NCBI GenBank assembly: GCA_016617855.1
Contig: JAECUM010011080.1
Location: 29,420-93,419, forward strand
Direction of reading: 5' to 3'
Source: Megalonaias nervosa
Lineage: Eukaryota > Mollusca > Bivalvia > Unionida > Unionidae
Length of the DNA: 64,000 nucleotides
The notes beneath the pieces were generated by a model that saw nothing but the letters and a program-made list of their open reading frames with translations, ran no database searches and was not told where the DNA came from. The position numbers were made by a program, and so were the translations under genes. Position 1 is the stretch's first letter, and the number at the start of each line of letters is the position of its first letter. Positions 43,684 to 55,150 of this stretch are shown here, in pieces.

Positions 43684-45685
43684 ATGTATATTTGCCTTAA
43701 ATATATAATGGATGAGTTTGAAAGATTATTTGCGATCAAGCCTTCTCAAGCTAGATTCGATCTTGACAGATTAAACTATAAGAAAAAACGCCCCCCAACG
43801 CTAGCGTTGGTACCAAATTTACAATTACGCAATCGTATCCGTGAAGCCAAGAAGGAGTTACACGACGATGCAGCAGCGCATGTTTGGTCAACGTTCAGAA
43901 TTAGGCAAGACGATATCGTCATTGATGCGTTGATGAACGACCAACGAGCAGCGATGATTATTAATTATCTTCACGATAGCGTATCCACCCAAAGATACTT
44001 TTTATAATAAAATATATTGTTGCCGTCAGTGATACAATCGCTAGCGATGGTGGTGATCATGACATAATACTTATTATCTGGGATAAACGTGATCCTGTCC
44101 GAGTACAACACCGCCAGGGCATTGTCAAGTTAGATAGAAATTCTAGACCAGGAATATTGACTGGTATTGATAAACCATACTACGAGCGTGCATATCCTGT
44201 GACGGCAGTTGTTTATGCGATTTATCCACTGAATGATGAACCTGATATTGATAATCTTCGACCGATGCGGACTGATGTTATTCTAAAATGTGTCGCCCAG
44301 AGAGTCATGGAACATTTCACGAACGCGTTACGAGGAAAGGGTTTCACAGATCTACGACTTGAAAAAATAAACTCATGGGAGGTCAAAGTCAGGTCAAGTG
44401 GAGCCACGAAAAGTGATATCGCTGAATTGGAAACGAAATTAAGATTTCCAATAAAAGTAAGAACAGTAACCGGAGAGGTTTTATACACAGCTAAGTATAA
44501 ATCGAATGGTTCTCCGATAGTAATATTTGACCATAAAGCTCACGCATGGACGTCGAGAGTAACAATATTTCCAAGAGAAAAGCAGGTTAGATATTATCAC
44601 GGTGATATATTTGAGTATATTTATGATATCAGTAAGCGCGACCCTGTGTCCGTGTGGTTGTTTGAGAGTGATGAGGAAAATAGAAGGTGTGATCAATTCG
44701 TGCTGCCGTCTGGTGATCTTTATCGTGCGGAATCTTTTCATACGCGGATGACCAACGTCACATTGAAAAACACCGATGACATTAGCGAGACTGAGCAATT
44801 CTTGAATAATTGTTTTACTGTTTCATCTGTTGTTGCTCATTTTGCTCAGAAGATAAATTTATGGAGACCAACACGTGTATAATTTCCCGAAGATATAAAA
44901 CGCAGTTGTAGGACATGGAGGATTATGGAATACTAAATATGATTACAACAACGTCATCTCGATCGATATAGTTGCATGTTACCCAGGATCATTTCTTGGA
45001 GCAGGTGAATGTCAAAATTATTTGGAACGATTTGGTCATCCGACACATGAAATGACTCGAGTTTCAATAAATGGACCGTTACTGGTGGATTTTGATTTAA
45101 CTGGATTTGCTGAGATTGAGTCGTTTGAATTTTCGAAACATGTCCATGTGATAATCCCTGTCTGGTTTGGTCGCCATTTTAATAAACCTGATCCAGAGAT
45201 AAATCCACTGGACTGTGGTGCAAAAAAATAAACGTGGTTGGAATCCAATTGTGCTGCTGCGATACATGCTCAATGCTGAAATATTATTATCGCTGATGGT
45301 AAACGAAGCAATTATTTCATATAGACCACAAAGAACAGTTGGGATGCCAGAACCTCAAGTGCTAGCATCTGGCAACAAGAATATATCGTTCGCTAAGGAT
45401 ATTGGTCGAAAAATCATTGGTAAATTTACCCATGGTGCTTCGTCTGGTAATAAACGACGTTGTACGCGACTGATCATCGACGGTGCTGAACTAGATTATA
45501 TAATCAATTATATAATAAACAAGGGCACATTTTTATATCGAGAAGATGCTCATTTGCCTGATGGAACTAAACTAGGTACTATCATATGTTGTTATGATGG
45601 TGATTCACCGCAGTTTACTAATTTGAGACCATCAATGTTAGTTTATGTTTCTACAAATCTGCTATCGATAACTAGTAACGAGTAA
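43684..45685 (+). pseudogene. Divergent polymerase-like replication protein (Element 2), broken
   Basis: Frames 43,684-44,007, about 44,004-44,882, about 44,905-45,231 and 45,215-45,685 run in order on one strand and form a protein of roughly 660 codons. The third frame has VISIDIVACYPGSFLGAGE, a D-x-x-A-C-Y-P box that resembles PolB motif A (D-x-x-S-L-Y-P), followed by GHPTHEMTRVSINGPL. The fourth has AKDIGRKIIGKFTHG and RLIIDGAELDYI. The region that would hold a D-T-D motif C appears deleted between 45,685 and 45,694. It precedes an SF1 helicase directly. I recall this family as recurring in invertebrate repeat-encoded proteins; polymerase identity is inference. Frame breaks lie near 44,005, 44,890 and 45,225. 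Confidence 0.6.
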
Positions 45686-45693
45686 AAAATGAA

Positions 45694-46888
45694 ATGATAC
45701 TTGATTATTCTGAATCCGTGGACGTTAAACCTGTTGAAGTATATTACAAAAATAATCAAATGTCACAACCGTCATAAGCGCCATCGGTATATGATCCTAT
45801 ATCTAGATATAAAACTGTTTATCTAAACTGACCTGGTGGTTCTGATAAAACAACACGAGCGATAAATTTGTTTAGCAACATGGACACGGTGGTGCTAACA
45901 CCAACGCATAGACCTGCCAAGGAGATGAAACAACGAGGTGTTAAATCTCATACTTATCATAATTTCTTTCGATGGCGCAGTGATACATGGACACCTGAAC
46001 GAATGGGTGAAAAATATATCCCTTGGATTATTATATGGGATGAGATATGCACGGTATCAAAAGATGTGTTAAAAATCTTTCTCGATTGGTTACTGACGAA
46101 AAATGCTGCAATCGTTATGTGTGGTGATTATGGTAAACCACCACCCTTCGTCGGTGAATCACCACATTGTTGGCTACGCGAATACGTAGACGTTTATGAA
46201 GAAATACTTGATAATCACAGAGCCGTTAACGAATCGTTGAAAGAATAATAAAAAGTTAATTAGACTATAGCCGGATAAGATTCAGTGCGAGATAATGCGC
46301 ACTGTAATTCCAGAAACGCTGATTGATGATTTTTGGAATTTATGGCACCCTAGCGATCTCATAGTCGCATCTAGAAAAATAGTTCGTGATTTTCTTCAGC
46401 GCAGATTATTTTCACTTCGAGAGAAATTTTCAGATCTAACTGTACCATTGTGTTATCGCCCGGCAGATACCCGTCGGCAAAACATCGACGTTGAAATTCC
46501 GATATCGTAGGAGAAACAAAAGATCGTTCTTAATGATGTCGTTGTTGTACCTGTCAATGTTATTGAAAGCGCGTTAATGATCGATAAATCTCCATATATT
46601 TTGGGATATGCTATGACTATTCATTCATCACAGGGTCTAACGATTAATGATACTGTGATTTGGATCATCGACGACCTCATCGAATGGTCATATTTAGTTT
46701 ATTTAGCGGGGTCTCGAGTCAGAAGAATGTCTCAATTACGGATGGTTATTATCGATAACTGCACCGTGGATGTCTTGTTCTCGGACAATGATCAAACTCA
46801 AGAAATCAACAATGAGATAGTAAGGAAAAAATTTATCAGCAAAATGACCAAAAATATAAACGTGAGTTTGATCTTGAATTTATCATAA
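45694..46888 (+). pseudogene. SF1 (Pif1/RecD-like) helicase (Element 2), Walker A damaged
   Basis: The first frame (45,694-46,248) contains a P-loop region where the leading Gly codon is TGA and the residue before Lys is Asp (PGGSDKTT), so Walker A is lost. Walker B is IIIWDE, followed by GDYGKPPP (the SF1 Q/P-rich motif III equivalent). After a frame change near 46,255, the second frame (46,295-46,888, TAG at 46,508) has TIHSSQGLTI, the SF1 motif V, and AGSRVRR. It would unwind DNA next to the polymerase-like protein; the two genes probably act together or were one polypeptide. Confidence 0.8.
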
Positions 46889-46890
46889 CA

Positions 46891-47079
46891 ATGAAACAGC
46901 GACAAAATAATCACTGTGCTTGCTGTAACACAGTAAAGTTGTGGCAGCATTCGAATAATAACCCAAGAAAATTTACCGTGGATAGAATTAATAGTAGTCT
47001 CGGCCACACGCGCGAAAATGTGATGCTGATCTGTCTTGAGTGTAATCGATGTCGAGGAGCTAGCTCCTTGCTTTGCTAA
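46891..47079 (+). CDS. HNH-type nuclease domain downstream of helicase
   Basis: A 62-codon ORF with two C-x-x-C pairs (HCACCNTVKLW and LICLECNRCRG) bracketing a central FTVDRINSSLGHTRENVM stretch, the D-R-I-N/D..H..N arrangement of zinc-supported HNH nucleases. It begins 2 nt after the helicase stop in another frame, so it is likely the C-terminal nuclease domain of the helicase protein split off by an indel. It ends in a 14-bp palindrome AGGAGCTAGCTCCT (47,055-47,068) and overlaps the 3' end of the convergent integrase gene. Confidence 0.7.
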   Translation: MKQRQNNHCACCNTVKLWQHSNNNPRKFTVDRINSSLGHTRENVMLICLECNRCRGASSLLC

Positions 47080-48016
47080 TGAATCCAATCTGGTGGTAAT
47101 TGTATATTATCAGGAATTACTTGTAATTGTTCACGGATAAATCCACGCTGAGGAGCCGTTGAATTTAATCTGTAGATTGCAGGCCTACCCGTGTGGTAAA
47201 ATAGGATCAGTTGCTCTTTTTTAGCACCTTCAAGTTTACCAGGTTCATATAAATACCTGACAATCACGATACCAAATAATGGTTGTTTTGAGAAAGAGTC
47301 ACGTCGCTTGATTTGTATGCGTTTCTTCGCGATTGCATGGATGGGTTTCATAGAAATTTCACGCGTAACTTCATTGTTTAACGCAGCTATTACACGCGGT
47401 AGTCTTGCAACCTATTTGGAAGATCTTGTGTTTGTGGAAATTTCTTGAGCATATTGATATCCAAATAATCGCTCAGCAAGTGTTCGATTAAAATCGTTCA
47501 ATAGTTGCCTGATCGCGATGTAACTCGGTGTGCCCTTGTCTGATTTTGACGTTATGTTGCTTCATCAACGACGCTACTGCACCAAGAAATTCTTTGCCTG
47601 GATCATCCTGTAGTAACTGTGACCATCGCAAGGGTCCTCGTCGATAAACTCGTTCAAACGCAGATGCAACTTCAGTTACTGATTTAAATGATAACGGCTC
47701 TGCTTCTTTGTGTCTACTTGCAACGTCGACGACAGGTAATGTATATTTGTATGTGTGCACGCGACTTCTACCAGTTTTAATAGTGTCATGTTGTTAAAAC
47801 CAAATATCTGCCTGATGAACTTCATTGAGAGTGTTGACATCAAACCGTCCGTACTGAATCTTTTTAGATGGTAGATGGTAGATAAATTTGCCATATTGTT
47901 TGTCTGGATAACCAATCTGAAGCCAAAGTACGTGTGACACCTGCTGCATCAGCGCGTTTACTAATAGCCGCTCTACCCTTCCAGTGTTCTCTTGGGCTAT
48001 AATAAATAGATTCCAT
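47076..48016 (-). pseudogene. Integrase of a second family (Element 2), broken
   Basis: ATG at 48,016 gives an N-terminal helical domain (SPREHWKGRAAISK, DWLSRQTIWQIYLPS). After a TAA and frame changes, the catalytic core follows: first Asp in EVHQAD (about 47,815), second in LLQDDPGKEFLG and Glu in DQATIERF, so the D,D,E triad is present. VVDVASRHKEAEPLSFKS marks the branch. The C-terminal part (47,076-47,351) has FYHTGRPAIYRLNS and QLQVIPDNIQLPPD. No chromodomain, unlike Element 1. Breaks near 47,870, 47,800, 47,775 and 47,450. Confidence 0.8.
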
Positions 48017-48059
48017 TATTATAATTATCACTGATTAATTGCCGGCCCCCAACACTATT

Positions 48060-48554
48060 TTACCTTTCATCGCAGATCTTATCAACGAGTTGCCAGAGAT
48101 TCTCGTAGATACTTTTTACAGATTTTAGTGTGTGAATCAATTTCACGTCTGCAATATGTCGTTGTTGCAGATCTTTATTCTTATACGCAACATCATGAAT
48201 ATGGCACGCTTGATCAGTCGCGTTTATTGGATATTCTCCAGATCGCGGTTGATCGTTCTCGTCAAGTCGGATATCAAGTCGGGTTCCAGGACCACAATAA
48301 TAATATCCCGGAAGTTGTTTTTCGCCAGAATACTTAGCCCATGGAGTCTCTGGCAATTTCCCCAGTGCAGCAGCGATATCGCCACCACCTAACGTCTTGC
48401 GATCGTTTACATGTGAATGGGAAACAAACTTGTATTTTTTTGTAGCACATTTCACGTACTTGCCTGTGATTCCACGCTTGCTATTCCTAGTAGTTACCGT
48501 TTTTAATCCACTGGTATCAGTGAATTTTCTGCATCGAACACGATATAAACTCAT
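48060..48554 (-). CDS. DUF5679-like zinc domain fused to PLA2 (Element 2)
   Basis: One uninterrupted frame from ATG at 48,554 (164 codons). Residues 1-45 resemble the DUF5679 ribbon (SLYRVRCRKF to KYVKCATKKYK), but two of the four expected cysteines are replaced (Phe and Tyr), so zinc binding is doubtful. Residues about 80-150 are a PLA2 domain: calcium loop YYCGPGTRLD and catalytic helix ACHIHDVAYKN with the His-Asp pair intact, unlike Element 1. In Element 1 the same two domains are separate neighbouring genes, so this is a fusion. It is head to head with the ATPase gene (23 bp apart). Confidence 0.8.
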   Translation of the reverse strand: MSLYRVRCRKFTDTSGLKTVTTRNSKRGITGKYVKCATKKYKFVSHSHVNDRKTLGGGDIAAALGKLPETPWAKYSGEKQLPGYYYCGPGTRLDIRLDENDQPRSGEYPINATDQACHIHDVAYKNKDLQQRHIADVKLIHTLKSVKSIYENLWQLVDKICDER

Positions 48555-48577
48555 ATATTTTATCATATTTCTATAAC

Positions 48578-49189
48578 ATGAACGAGATTGACTTCTCAGC
48601 AAGAGCCAGTCAAGCATCATCCGGCATTACCAAGCTCTATCCGGGCAATTATCATAGGTCTTAGTGGATCTGGTAAGACTCAATTGCTACTTAACCTGAT
48701 AAGGAGATGGTTTAAGTGGGACAAGCTTTCTTTGGTAGCACCATCTGTAGATGACCAACGACAGACATTCTTAAGGATTTTAATAAAAGTGCAGTGTCGC
48801 TCGACGATGATAATGAAAACTATGTCATCGAATTTATCACTGATATTGATGATGCTCCGTCAGTCGACGATCTTAACGGTGACATCAACAATCTGGTGGT
48901 TTGCGACGATATTATGCTCGACAAACAAACAAATCCAGCTCGAATATTTTCTCGAGGTAGACATAAAAACACAGACGTAGTATATATCACGCAGAGGTAC
49001 ACTTAAATCCCAAAAGTTATCAGAGATAACTGCAATCTTTTGGTTGTCTTTAATGGTGTTGATACACACAGTCTGAGAAACATCCATCAGACTTTATGTT
49101 CCTGTGACATGGATATAGTTAAGTTTAAAAACTTTTTTTCACATGTTACAAATATTCCACAATTTATTTATCACGATAAATTTACATGA
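48578..49189 (+). pseudogene. Packaging ATPase (Element 2), broken
   Basis: FtsK/HerA-type genome packaging motor. Walker A is intact (IIGLSGSGKTQLLLNL), and Walker B reads NNLVVCDDIM after a frame change near 48,790. TAA at 49,004 interrupts the frame, which continues to a TGA at 49,187 with YITQRYT before the stop. The ATG at 48,578 is one frame off the main frame, so the start also carries an indel. About 200 codons in all, which is typical. It lies just inside the right terminal repeat and is transcribed toward it. Confidence 0.8.
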
Positions 49190-49233
49190 TCCTCGGTCAC
49201 TATATATCATTGGTCTCGATACAATTTTTGGTT

Positions 49234-49462
49234 GAGAGACCTTTCTCACCGCAGCCACATTTTGTTTACTTCAGCATGGAAAATAATGGAGTATTATATT
49301 TGCAGCAAAGGAGTAATCTCCACCACTAAGCGTTGATTGTCGGATTCGTCCTTCCTTGATGGAAGTGTTAATTTTTGTCATGGACGCTTCTATCAAGAAA
49401 ACGACGGAAGCGTTAATGGACGCTTCGTACGTTTGTCGGATTCGCCTCCACCCCTCTCTGCT
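49234..49462 (-). repeat. Element 2 right terminal inverted repeat
   Basis: Partner of 33,694-33,922; ends ctctgct followed directly by the right copy of the 39-bp direct repeat. Starts 45 bp beyond the packaging ATPase stop. Confidence 0.9.
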
Positions 49463-49501
49463 CTTTTTCCTTCCATATAAAGGATAAAATCGTACTGTAA
49501 T
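49463..49501 (+). repeat. 39-bp direct repeat flanking Element 2 (right copy)
   Basis: Starts ctttttccttccatataaag immediately after the ctgct terminus of Element 2 and matches 33,646-33,684 in the same orientation with three or four differences. Confidence 0.8.
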
Positions 49502-51368
49502 CTACATGTTACTTCCAGTACGTATTCAAATACGGAATAAATGTATGTATTTTCCTAATGGTAAAACGGACAGAGTGGGCTTATACATACAATGACGTAC
49601 CAATAGTACTTCAGCATATTTCTTCATCGTAAGTAATGGATTTCACAAACATAATATAGTCTGAAACACAGGAACACTTAAACGGACATAATAACATAAT
49701 CAATACTTTCTTATCGAAAAGCTTTAGGACATTAAAATTCAGAATTGAAACAATATGGTCCAGATTCCTTTTTGCATTTATTCACTACCCTAATCCTCGT
49801 CAAACACTCTCTGATCAAGTCCGACTCCGGAAACAGTCAATTATTAAAGGACCATGGACAACATATGCAAGTCAATCCTTATTTCACAGCTTAAGGTTTC
49901 AAGTCTGCTCGAATGATGTAGGAGTGGTTGTGCTTCGTACAATACATACGGATGCAATATATGCGCGCGCACAGAGTCAGAATCACATAATTTCCTTATA
50001 TCTTCCTTTCAATGGGGCGGGAAGAATCAAACTTAAACATTATCGTTCAGGTATTGATCAAATGATTGATTTTCAGGTGCGTCAGTAGTTGAAAGGTATA
50101 TCTAGTGCCAATGCAATAGGAATAAAGTAACTTGCCCATAGAAACACTCTGGCAACCGACACGGGCAGGTCTGGGTAACAATCGAACTCGCAACCCCCTG
50201 GATGTGAGCCTGGAACCTTAAACACTGAACCACTGTGACTCGCTGAAATTAGCAGCAAAGCTGAATGTGTCTATGTGCTTTTCTCCTTGTTCAACTTCAT
50301 TCTCAAACCCTACTCCCCTTCCTGCTTGTACCAAGCTCCAAGGGAATGGATCATATTCTAAGATTTTTAGTGCAAAAGCCGTCACAAAACCCCATAAAAA
50401 TTAGCGCGAAACAACATGATCGTTTCTTAGAGTAAGTTTTCTTAACAGACGGATGGTTTAAAATATGCCCAGGAGATTCATAAAATTCATGAGCATCCTG
50501 GCGCTAGGGGCTCATCCGTCAGATCCTCGCCCACATGTTTACCCCACCCCCACGATATTACTGGATTAATTGATTGGTCATGTGAATTCAAGAGATATGA
50601 ATATAAAATTTTAATTGTCATATTTTTTCATGAGACATAACTATGGAATTTTAATTGATTTTTATATGGATTCGAGAGAGATAAATAAGGAATGTTAATC
50701 ACAAGATTGCTGACATTGTATGCAATAAATGGAACCAGGACCAAACTAATACGAAATGAAAGAGATATTATTGCGTTAAGAGCTTTAATATAATCCATGG
50801 TATCCATCTTCCAATGGGAACTTCATGCCGACTTCCAGATAACACGTATATTAGAACTTACCATTTCATTTTCGATCGGGGGTGGGTGGGTGGGAGGGCA
50901 CTGGGAGTTCCTTTCTAGTCTGGATATTTATTTCCTTTGGCTCAACAGAAGACATTTCTGACTTGATATGATGGAAATGATTCCTTCTTTTTTTCCACAA
51001 AGCATAGCAAGACTGTGGGGGAAGGAATTTTTTTCTGCTCAAAATAATCCAATCATCTTCTCTCCAAAGCAAATAAATGATCTGTCCCAAATATTTAGAA
51101 GAAGAAAAATATTCATTGCTAGGTTTTTCTAAGGCAAAGAGCTCTAAAAATGTAACTTTGTTAAGCACGATATACGTACCGGTATGTTCATTTGTCTGAC
51201 GTTATTGTGTTATGTCTAAATTTCCAGACTTCTGAATGGTGAACATCTGGTTTAAGCACCAAAGCACCAGTTATGAGGAGGATTACGTTGTTGTCATTCG
51301 CCTGGACGGCAGTCATTTGCTTGGCCTTGTTGAATATTGTTCTACTGTATGCATGTTCATTGATCGGT

Positions 51369-51370
51369 AT

Positions 51371-51413
<43 letters not shown>
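51369..51413 (+). repeat. (CT)n microsatellite
   Basis: About 22 CT units; mirror of (AG)n at 5,465-5,516. Confidence 0.95.
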
Positions 51414-51416
<3 letters not shown>

Positions 51417-54161
51417 ATACTGAAGTCCTTGCTAAAACACATGTTCCTCCGCGAAAGACAATATGTACATTTAGGCTATGGGGCCTCACAGAACAGAAGT
51501 TAATGCCACTTAATTTCTGAAGTTTGGGAGGCTCATAGAAAGGTCGTAATTTCCCGAAACCTTCAGAAAGAGAAATATAATTTCTAAGTAAATTATATGT
51601 AACGAGAGAGACTGACATTTTAGGAACGGGGTGGGGGTGGGGGTGGGGGGCAGCAGACGACTGGATGTTCTAAATCGTATACATGTCGTTAGGATTCCAA
51701 TCAAAGATATTTAAATAGAATGATAATTAAATAAATCTCATTTCAATCAGAGATACATAAAACGGTCATTAAATAAATCGCATTTCACTGGCAGATATTT
51801 AGATAAAATGGTAATTCAATTAATCTCATTTCAATCGCAGATAGTTAAAATGATCATTATTTAAACTGTATTTCAGTAGTTGATAGATAAATCATACGGT
51901 TATTAAATAAGTCGCATTTCAATATCAGATAGAAAAATGATCATAAAATCAATCGCATTTCAATCGCAGATACATAAAAACGGTCATTTTAAAAATAACA
52001 TTTCAACCGCAGATAGATGGATAAAATTATTTTTAAAATACATCTTGGTGCTATGCCAAATCAAAATTCATTCGATCATAGTGAAATGGTTGAAATCGAG
52101 ATAAACTGCTAAAAAAATGTGTGGATCAACATAGTTTATACCGAAAGATTTAGGTTTCACCATTAGCCTATGGAATTTTATACTTAGTAAATTTTTAATG
52201 TTAAGATGTTTCTGTAGATTCACTTTAGGAATTGAATTAGCACCGTCAATCCTAAAGGGCATTGCATCATGACACATCACGGTTTACCTTTTCGGGCTGA
52301 TTCATTGGTGGAAATTAAACCTGCGTCCTTCTACGCACTGCATTAACCACCAAGAAATCACAGTTCAAACATGCAAACAGAATGACAAATGTATCAGTGT
52401 GGCCTTGATATTTAGCATACATCATAACTAAAACCAAAACAAAACAATGCGACTATAATTACATAGCTACGACCATTTCAGAGCGATTAAAGTTCATATG
52501 CGTAATTTTTATTACTGAGAAGCGAGACATAGTACTCATTTCTCCAGCCGCGGTGAAGGCTTTTCAAGGCTTTCGTTCAAGTTTGTTGTGTGCATATATT
52601 CCTAAGTCCTGTGGTAGATTCTCAGCATACATAGCATGAGTCATTATATTCACTGAGTTAGTTCAGTCATATAAATTATACTTTAAAGCCCCACTGCCGC
52701 CGTTTAAAAAAAGAAATCACCATTTTTCTCCTATCTAACTAACGTTTGGAAGGAAGGAAAGGATTTATTAAGAAACTATATGACATAAACCGTTCTTTGA
52801 AAGAATCCAATGATAGGTTTCAACGACGTTCAGATATTCAGTTTAGACATAAGAGATGACACCTCTTAATTCACTCGCCGAAGTCGCCCGTAACTCCGTT
52901 CTTTTTCGGGAGTGCTCAGAAGGTAGTGACGTCATGCATTCCAAATATTCTGATACTGAATAATATAATTAAAACAACATTCGCACGTAGAAGACAAATT
53001 AATTCGAGAGGAAAGGAAGAGAAGTAGGCCTGCCTTTGTAATCCGGTCTGAGAAGATTGAAATTAAATAGGTTTGTACACATATCATCAATAATAAACTT
53101 GACCTTTCTCCTTCATTTTCTATACAATTTATTTATATTTGAGACAAATTAATCTAGAATAGTATGACGTAAGAATCACTACCGTATCCGACATAGCGTG
53201 GTGTTGACTTAATCTGTTTATAGCGGTGACATTATCAAATCTTGTGTTGCAACTTTCGATTGAAATCGGTTCACCCACAGAATTCGCTGATCAACATCGC
53301 ATTCATTCGTACATACGTGAAAAATGGGAACGTTTCTCAGTTTGAGGCAGGAATTACATGGTTTGTAATGTAATGAATCGTCCTTATTATCAAGTTTTAA
53401 TGGCAACCAACGATATTTGGGATCAATATATTTCAAGCTCAATCATTTATTCAGGTGATTTGGCATATACGATGTTATACACGTCACGGCGGCAATGGGG
53501 CTTTAAGGTTTTGGTCCAAAACAAATTGTTAATTTCCTTATATTTCATTAAACTTTCGATAGATTCTTGTTATACTTACAATGAATCATTATGAAACTAA
53601 TACAAAATTGCTTGCCTATGGTGACCTCAGCTGACCCTGGAGTCAAGGTCACAGCCATAGATAATTTGCGTTAGAGCCTATGTTAACGTTTTTCATTTAT
53701 TGATATTACTTATTCTCATTGAAGAATTTTCTTCATGCTTGGTAGGAAGTATTATGAAGCAAACATATTTTATTCAGCGACACATGTTATTTCCCTTTTA
53801 ACCTTAGGGTTAAGGTCAGAGTCATTGAAAATATGCGTTAAAGCTTTTGTACAAGTTGCCTTCATTTCGTTATATTTCTTAAACTTCTTCATAAAAATTG
53901 TCACACCTGTCAACCTTTTGACCTTGGGAACACAGTGTGTGCGTGTTTCTTAAGACCTTAAGGTGACCGAGAATAGCATACACATGTCGTAAACGTGTTT
54001 TACGTTCCTTGTATGAGTCAATAATAATCAGATATTTCTTTTCAGCAAGCAGTACTTTCAAGTTACGGCATAAGGAGGTCTCATCTACACAAGAACAAGC
54101 CATTAAAGACGTCTCAAAGATTATGGTATTCCATACATAAAATTTAGTTATTTAGCATTGC

Positions 54162-54164
<3 letters not shown>

Positions 54165-54202
<38 letters not shown>

Positions 54203-54215
54203 TAATAATAATAGC
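54165..54215 (+). repeat. (AAT)n microsatellite
   Basis: About 17 units; mirror of (TTA)n at 3,682-3,734. Confidence 0.95.
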
Positions 54216-54839
54216 AACGACAATTATAAGGACAACAAGGACAGCAACATTAAAAGATGCATATAAATCTCTTTCTCTAGAACTTGTGGATCTATTTATG
54301 ATTTCGAAACATGTTTACTTGGAATATTTACTTGTACATGTAAGTATACATGTAATAAGTAAAATGAGAGTACCGGCACAACAATGAATAACATAAAATT
54401 TATTTGAACAAATTTGAGACTAAAAATGGAAGAAGATTTAATCGAATTTAACAAATGCGACATTAATGTCGGAAATGTAGGACATCGTACATTGTTTTCA
54501 TGTTATTATTTAAAAATGTCAGAGAAAACAACGTCTTATCAAACATAAGCAAATTAAATTACACAGAAGGGGTGCCACAGAATTGAACCCTAATCCTATT
54601 ACGGAGACTGTGACAACATACTGGTCTTACAATTATCATATCAGGCTCTACAGATCAGGGTCTATGTTGCTTACAGTTGGATTTGTCTTATAAGTGAGTA
54701 CGCACATTAACAAGGTAGGAATGGACAGAAGACTACTATTATTGTGCACTATAAGCTTTAACATTACAATAATTAAGGATGGACCTTTCTACAAGGTACT
54801 AACTTTGCAACGGTTAAGAAAGTCAAAAGTACCAACGAC

Positions 54840-55150
54840 CGCTCCGGTGGCCTAGTGGTTAGAGCGTCCGCCTCGGATGCGGGAGGTCGTGGGTTCGATC
54901 CCCGGCCGAGTCATACCAAAGACTTACAAAAATGGTACTAACAGCTGCCTCGCTTAGCGCTCAGCATTAAGAGGTTAGTGTTAGACTGGTCGGCCTGGTG
55001 TCAGGATAATGTGACTGGGTGGGACATCATGCTACATGTCTGCGGCATGATGCCCCAGTGCTAGACATCACTATAAACTGCCACACAGCAGACATCGTAG
55101 TGATATGACTGAAAAATTGTTAAAGCTACGTTAAAAATCCAACACACACA
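54840..55150 (+). mobile_element. SINE family B (tRNA-derived), full length
   Basis: A box tggcctagtggttagagcg and B box gggttcgatccc form a good tRNA-like head. The body has ctggtcggcctggtgtcagg, a gggacatcatgctacatgtc core and the tgccccagtgctag stretch, then an (AC)n tail. It lies just outside the right edge of the inverted duplication. Related to 26,753-27,026. Confidence 0.9.

Larger units (their letters stand above)
33694..49462 (+). mobile_element. Element 2: second-lineage Polinton-like provirus, 15.8 kb
   Basis: Terminal inverted repeats of about 230 bp begin agcag and end ctgct. Inside are degraded genes for capsid, penton, protease, fibre, packaging ATPase, PLA2 and integrase, so it is a Polinton-type viral element. 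It lacks a recognisable Polinton PolB; its replication module is a polymerase-like protein with DIVACYPGSF, an SF1 helicase and an HNH domain. Its integrase belongs to a different branch from Element 1's. Genes are more broken and the terminal repeats more diverged than in Element 1, consistent with an older insertion. Confidence 0.9.
49502..54650. other. Outer right arm, no gene
   Basis: Mirror of 3,280-7,560. It contains the inverted copies of the SINE (about 50,090-50,255), the 55-bp tandem array (50,570-50,700), the satellite-like array (51,690-52,060), the SINE fragment (about 52,290-52,385) and unique sequence. A G-rich run (51,630-51,650) matches the C-rich run near 5,105. ORFs here are repeat shadows. 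Confidence 0.6.

Noticed and set aside
54840..54915. Functional tRNA gene
   Set aside because: Good A and B boxes but no complete cloverleaf acceptor pairing, and a long SINE body follows; it is a SINE head.
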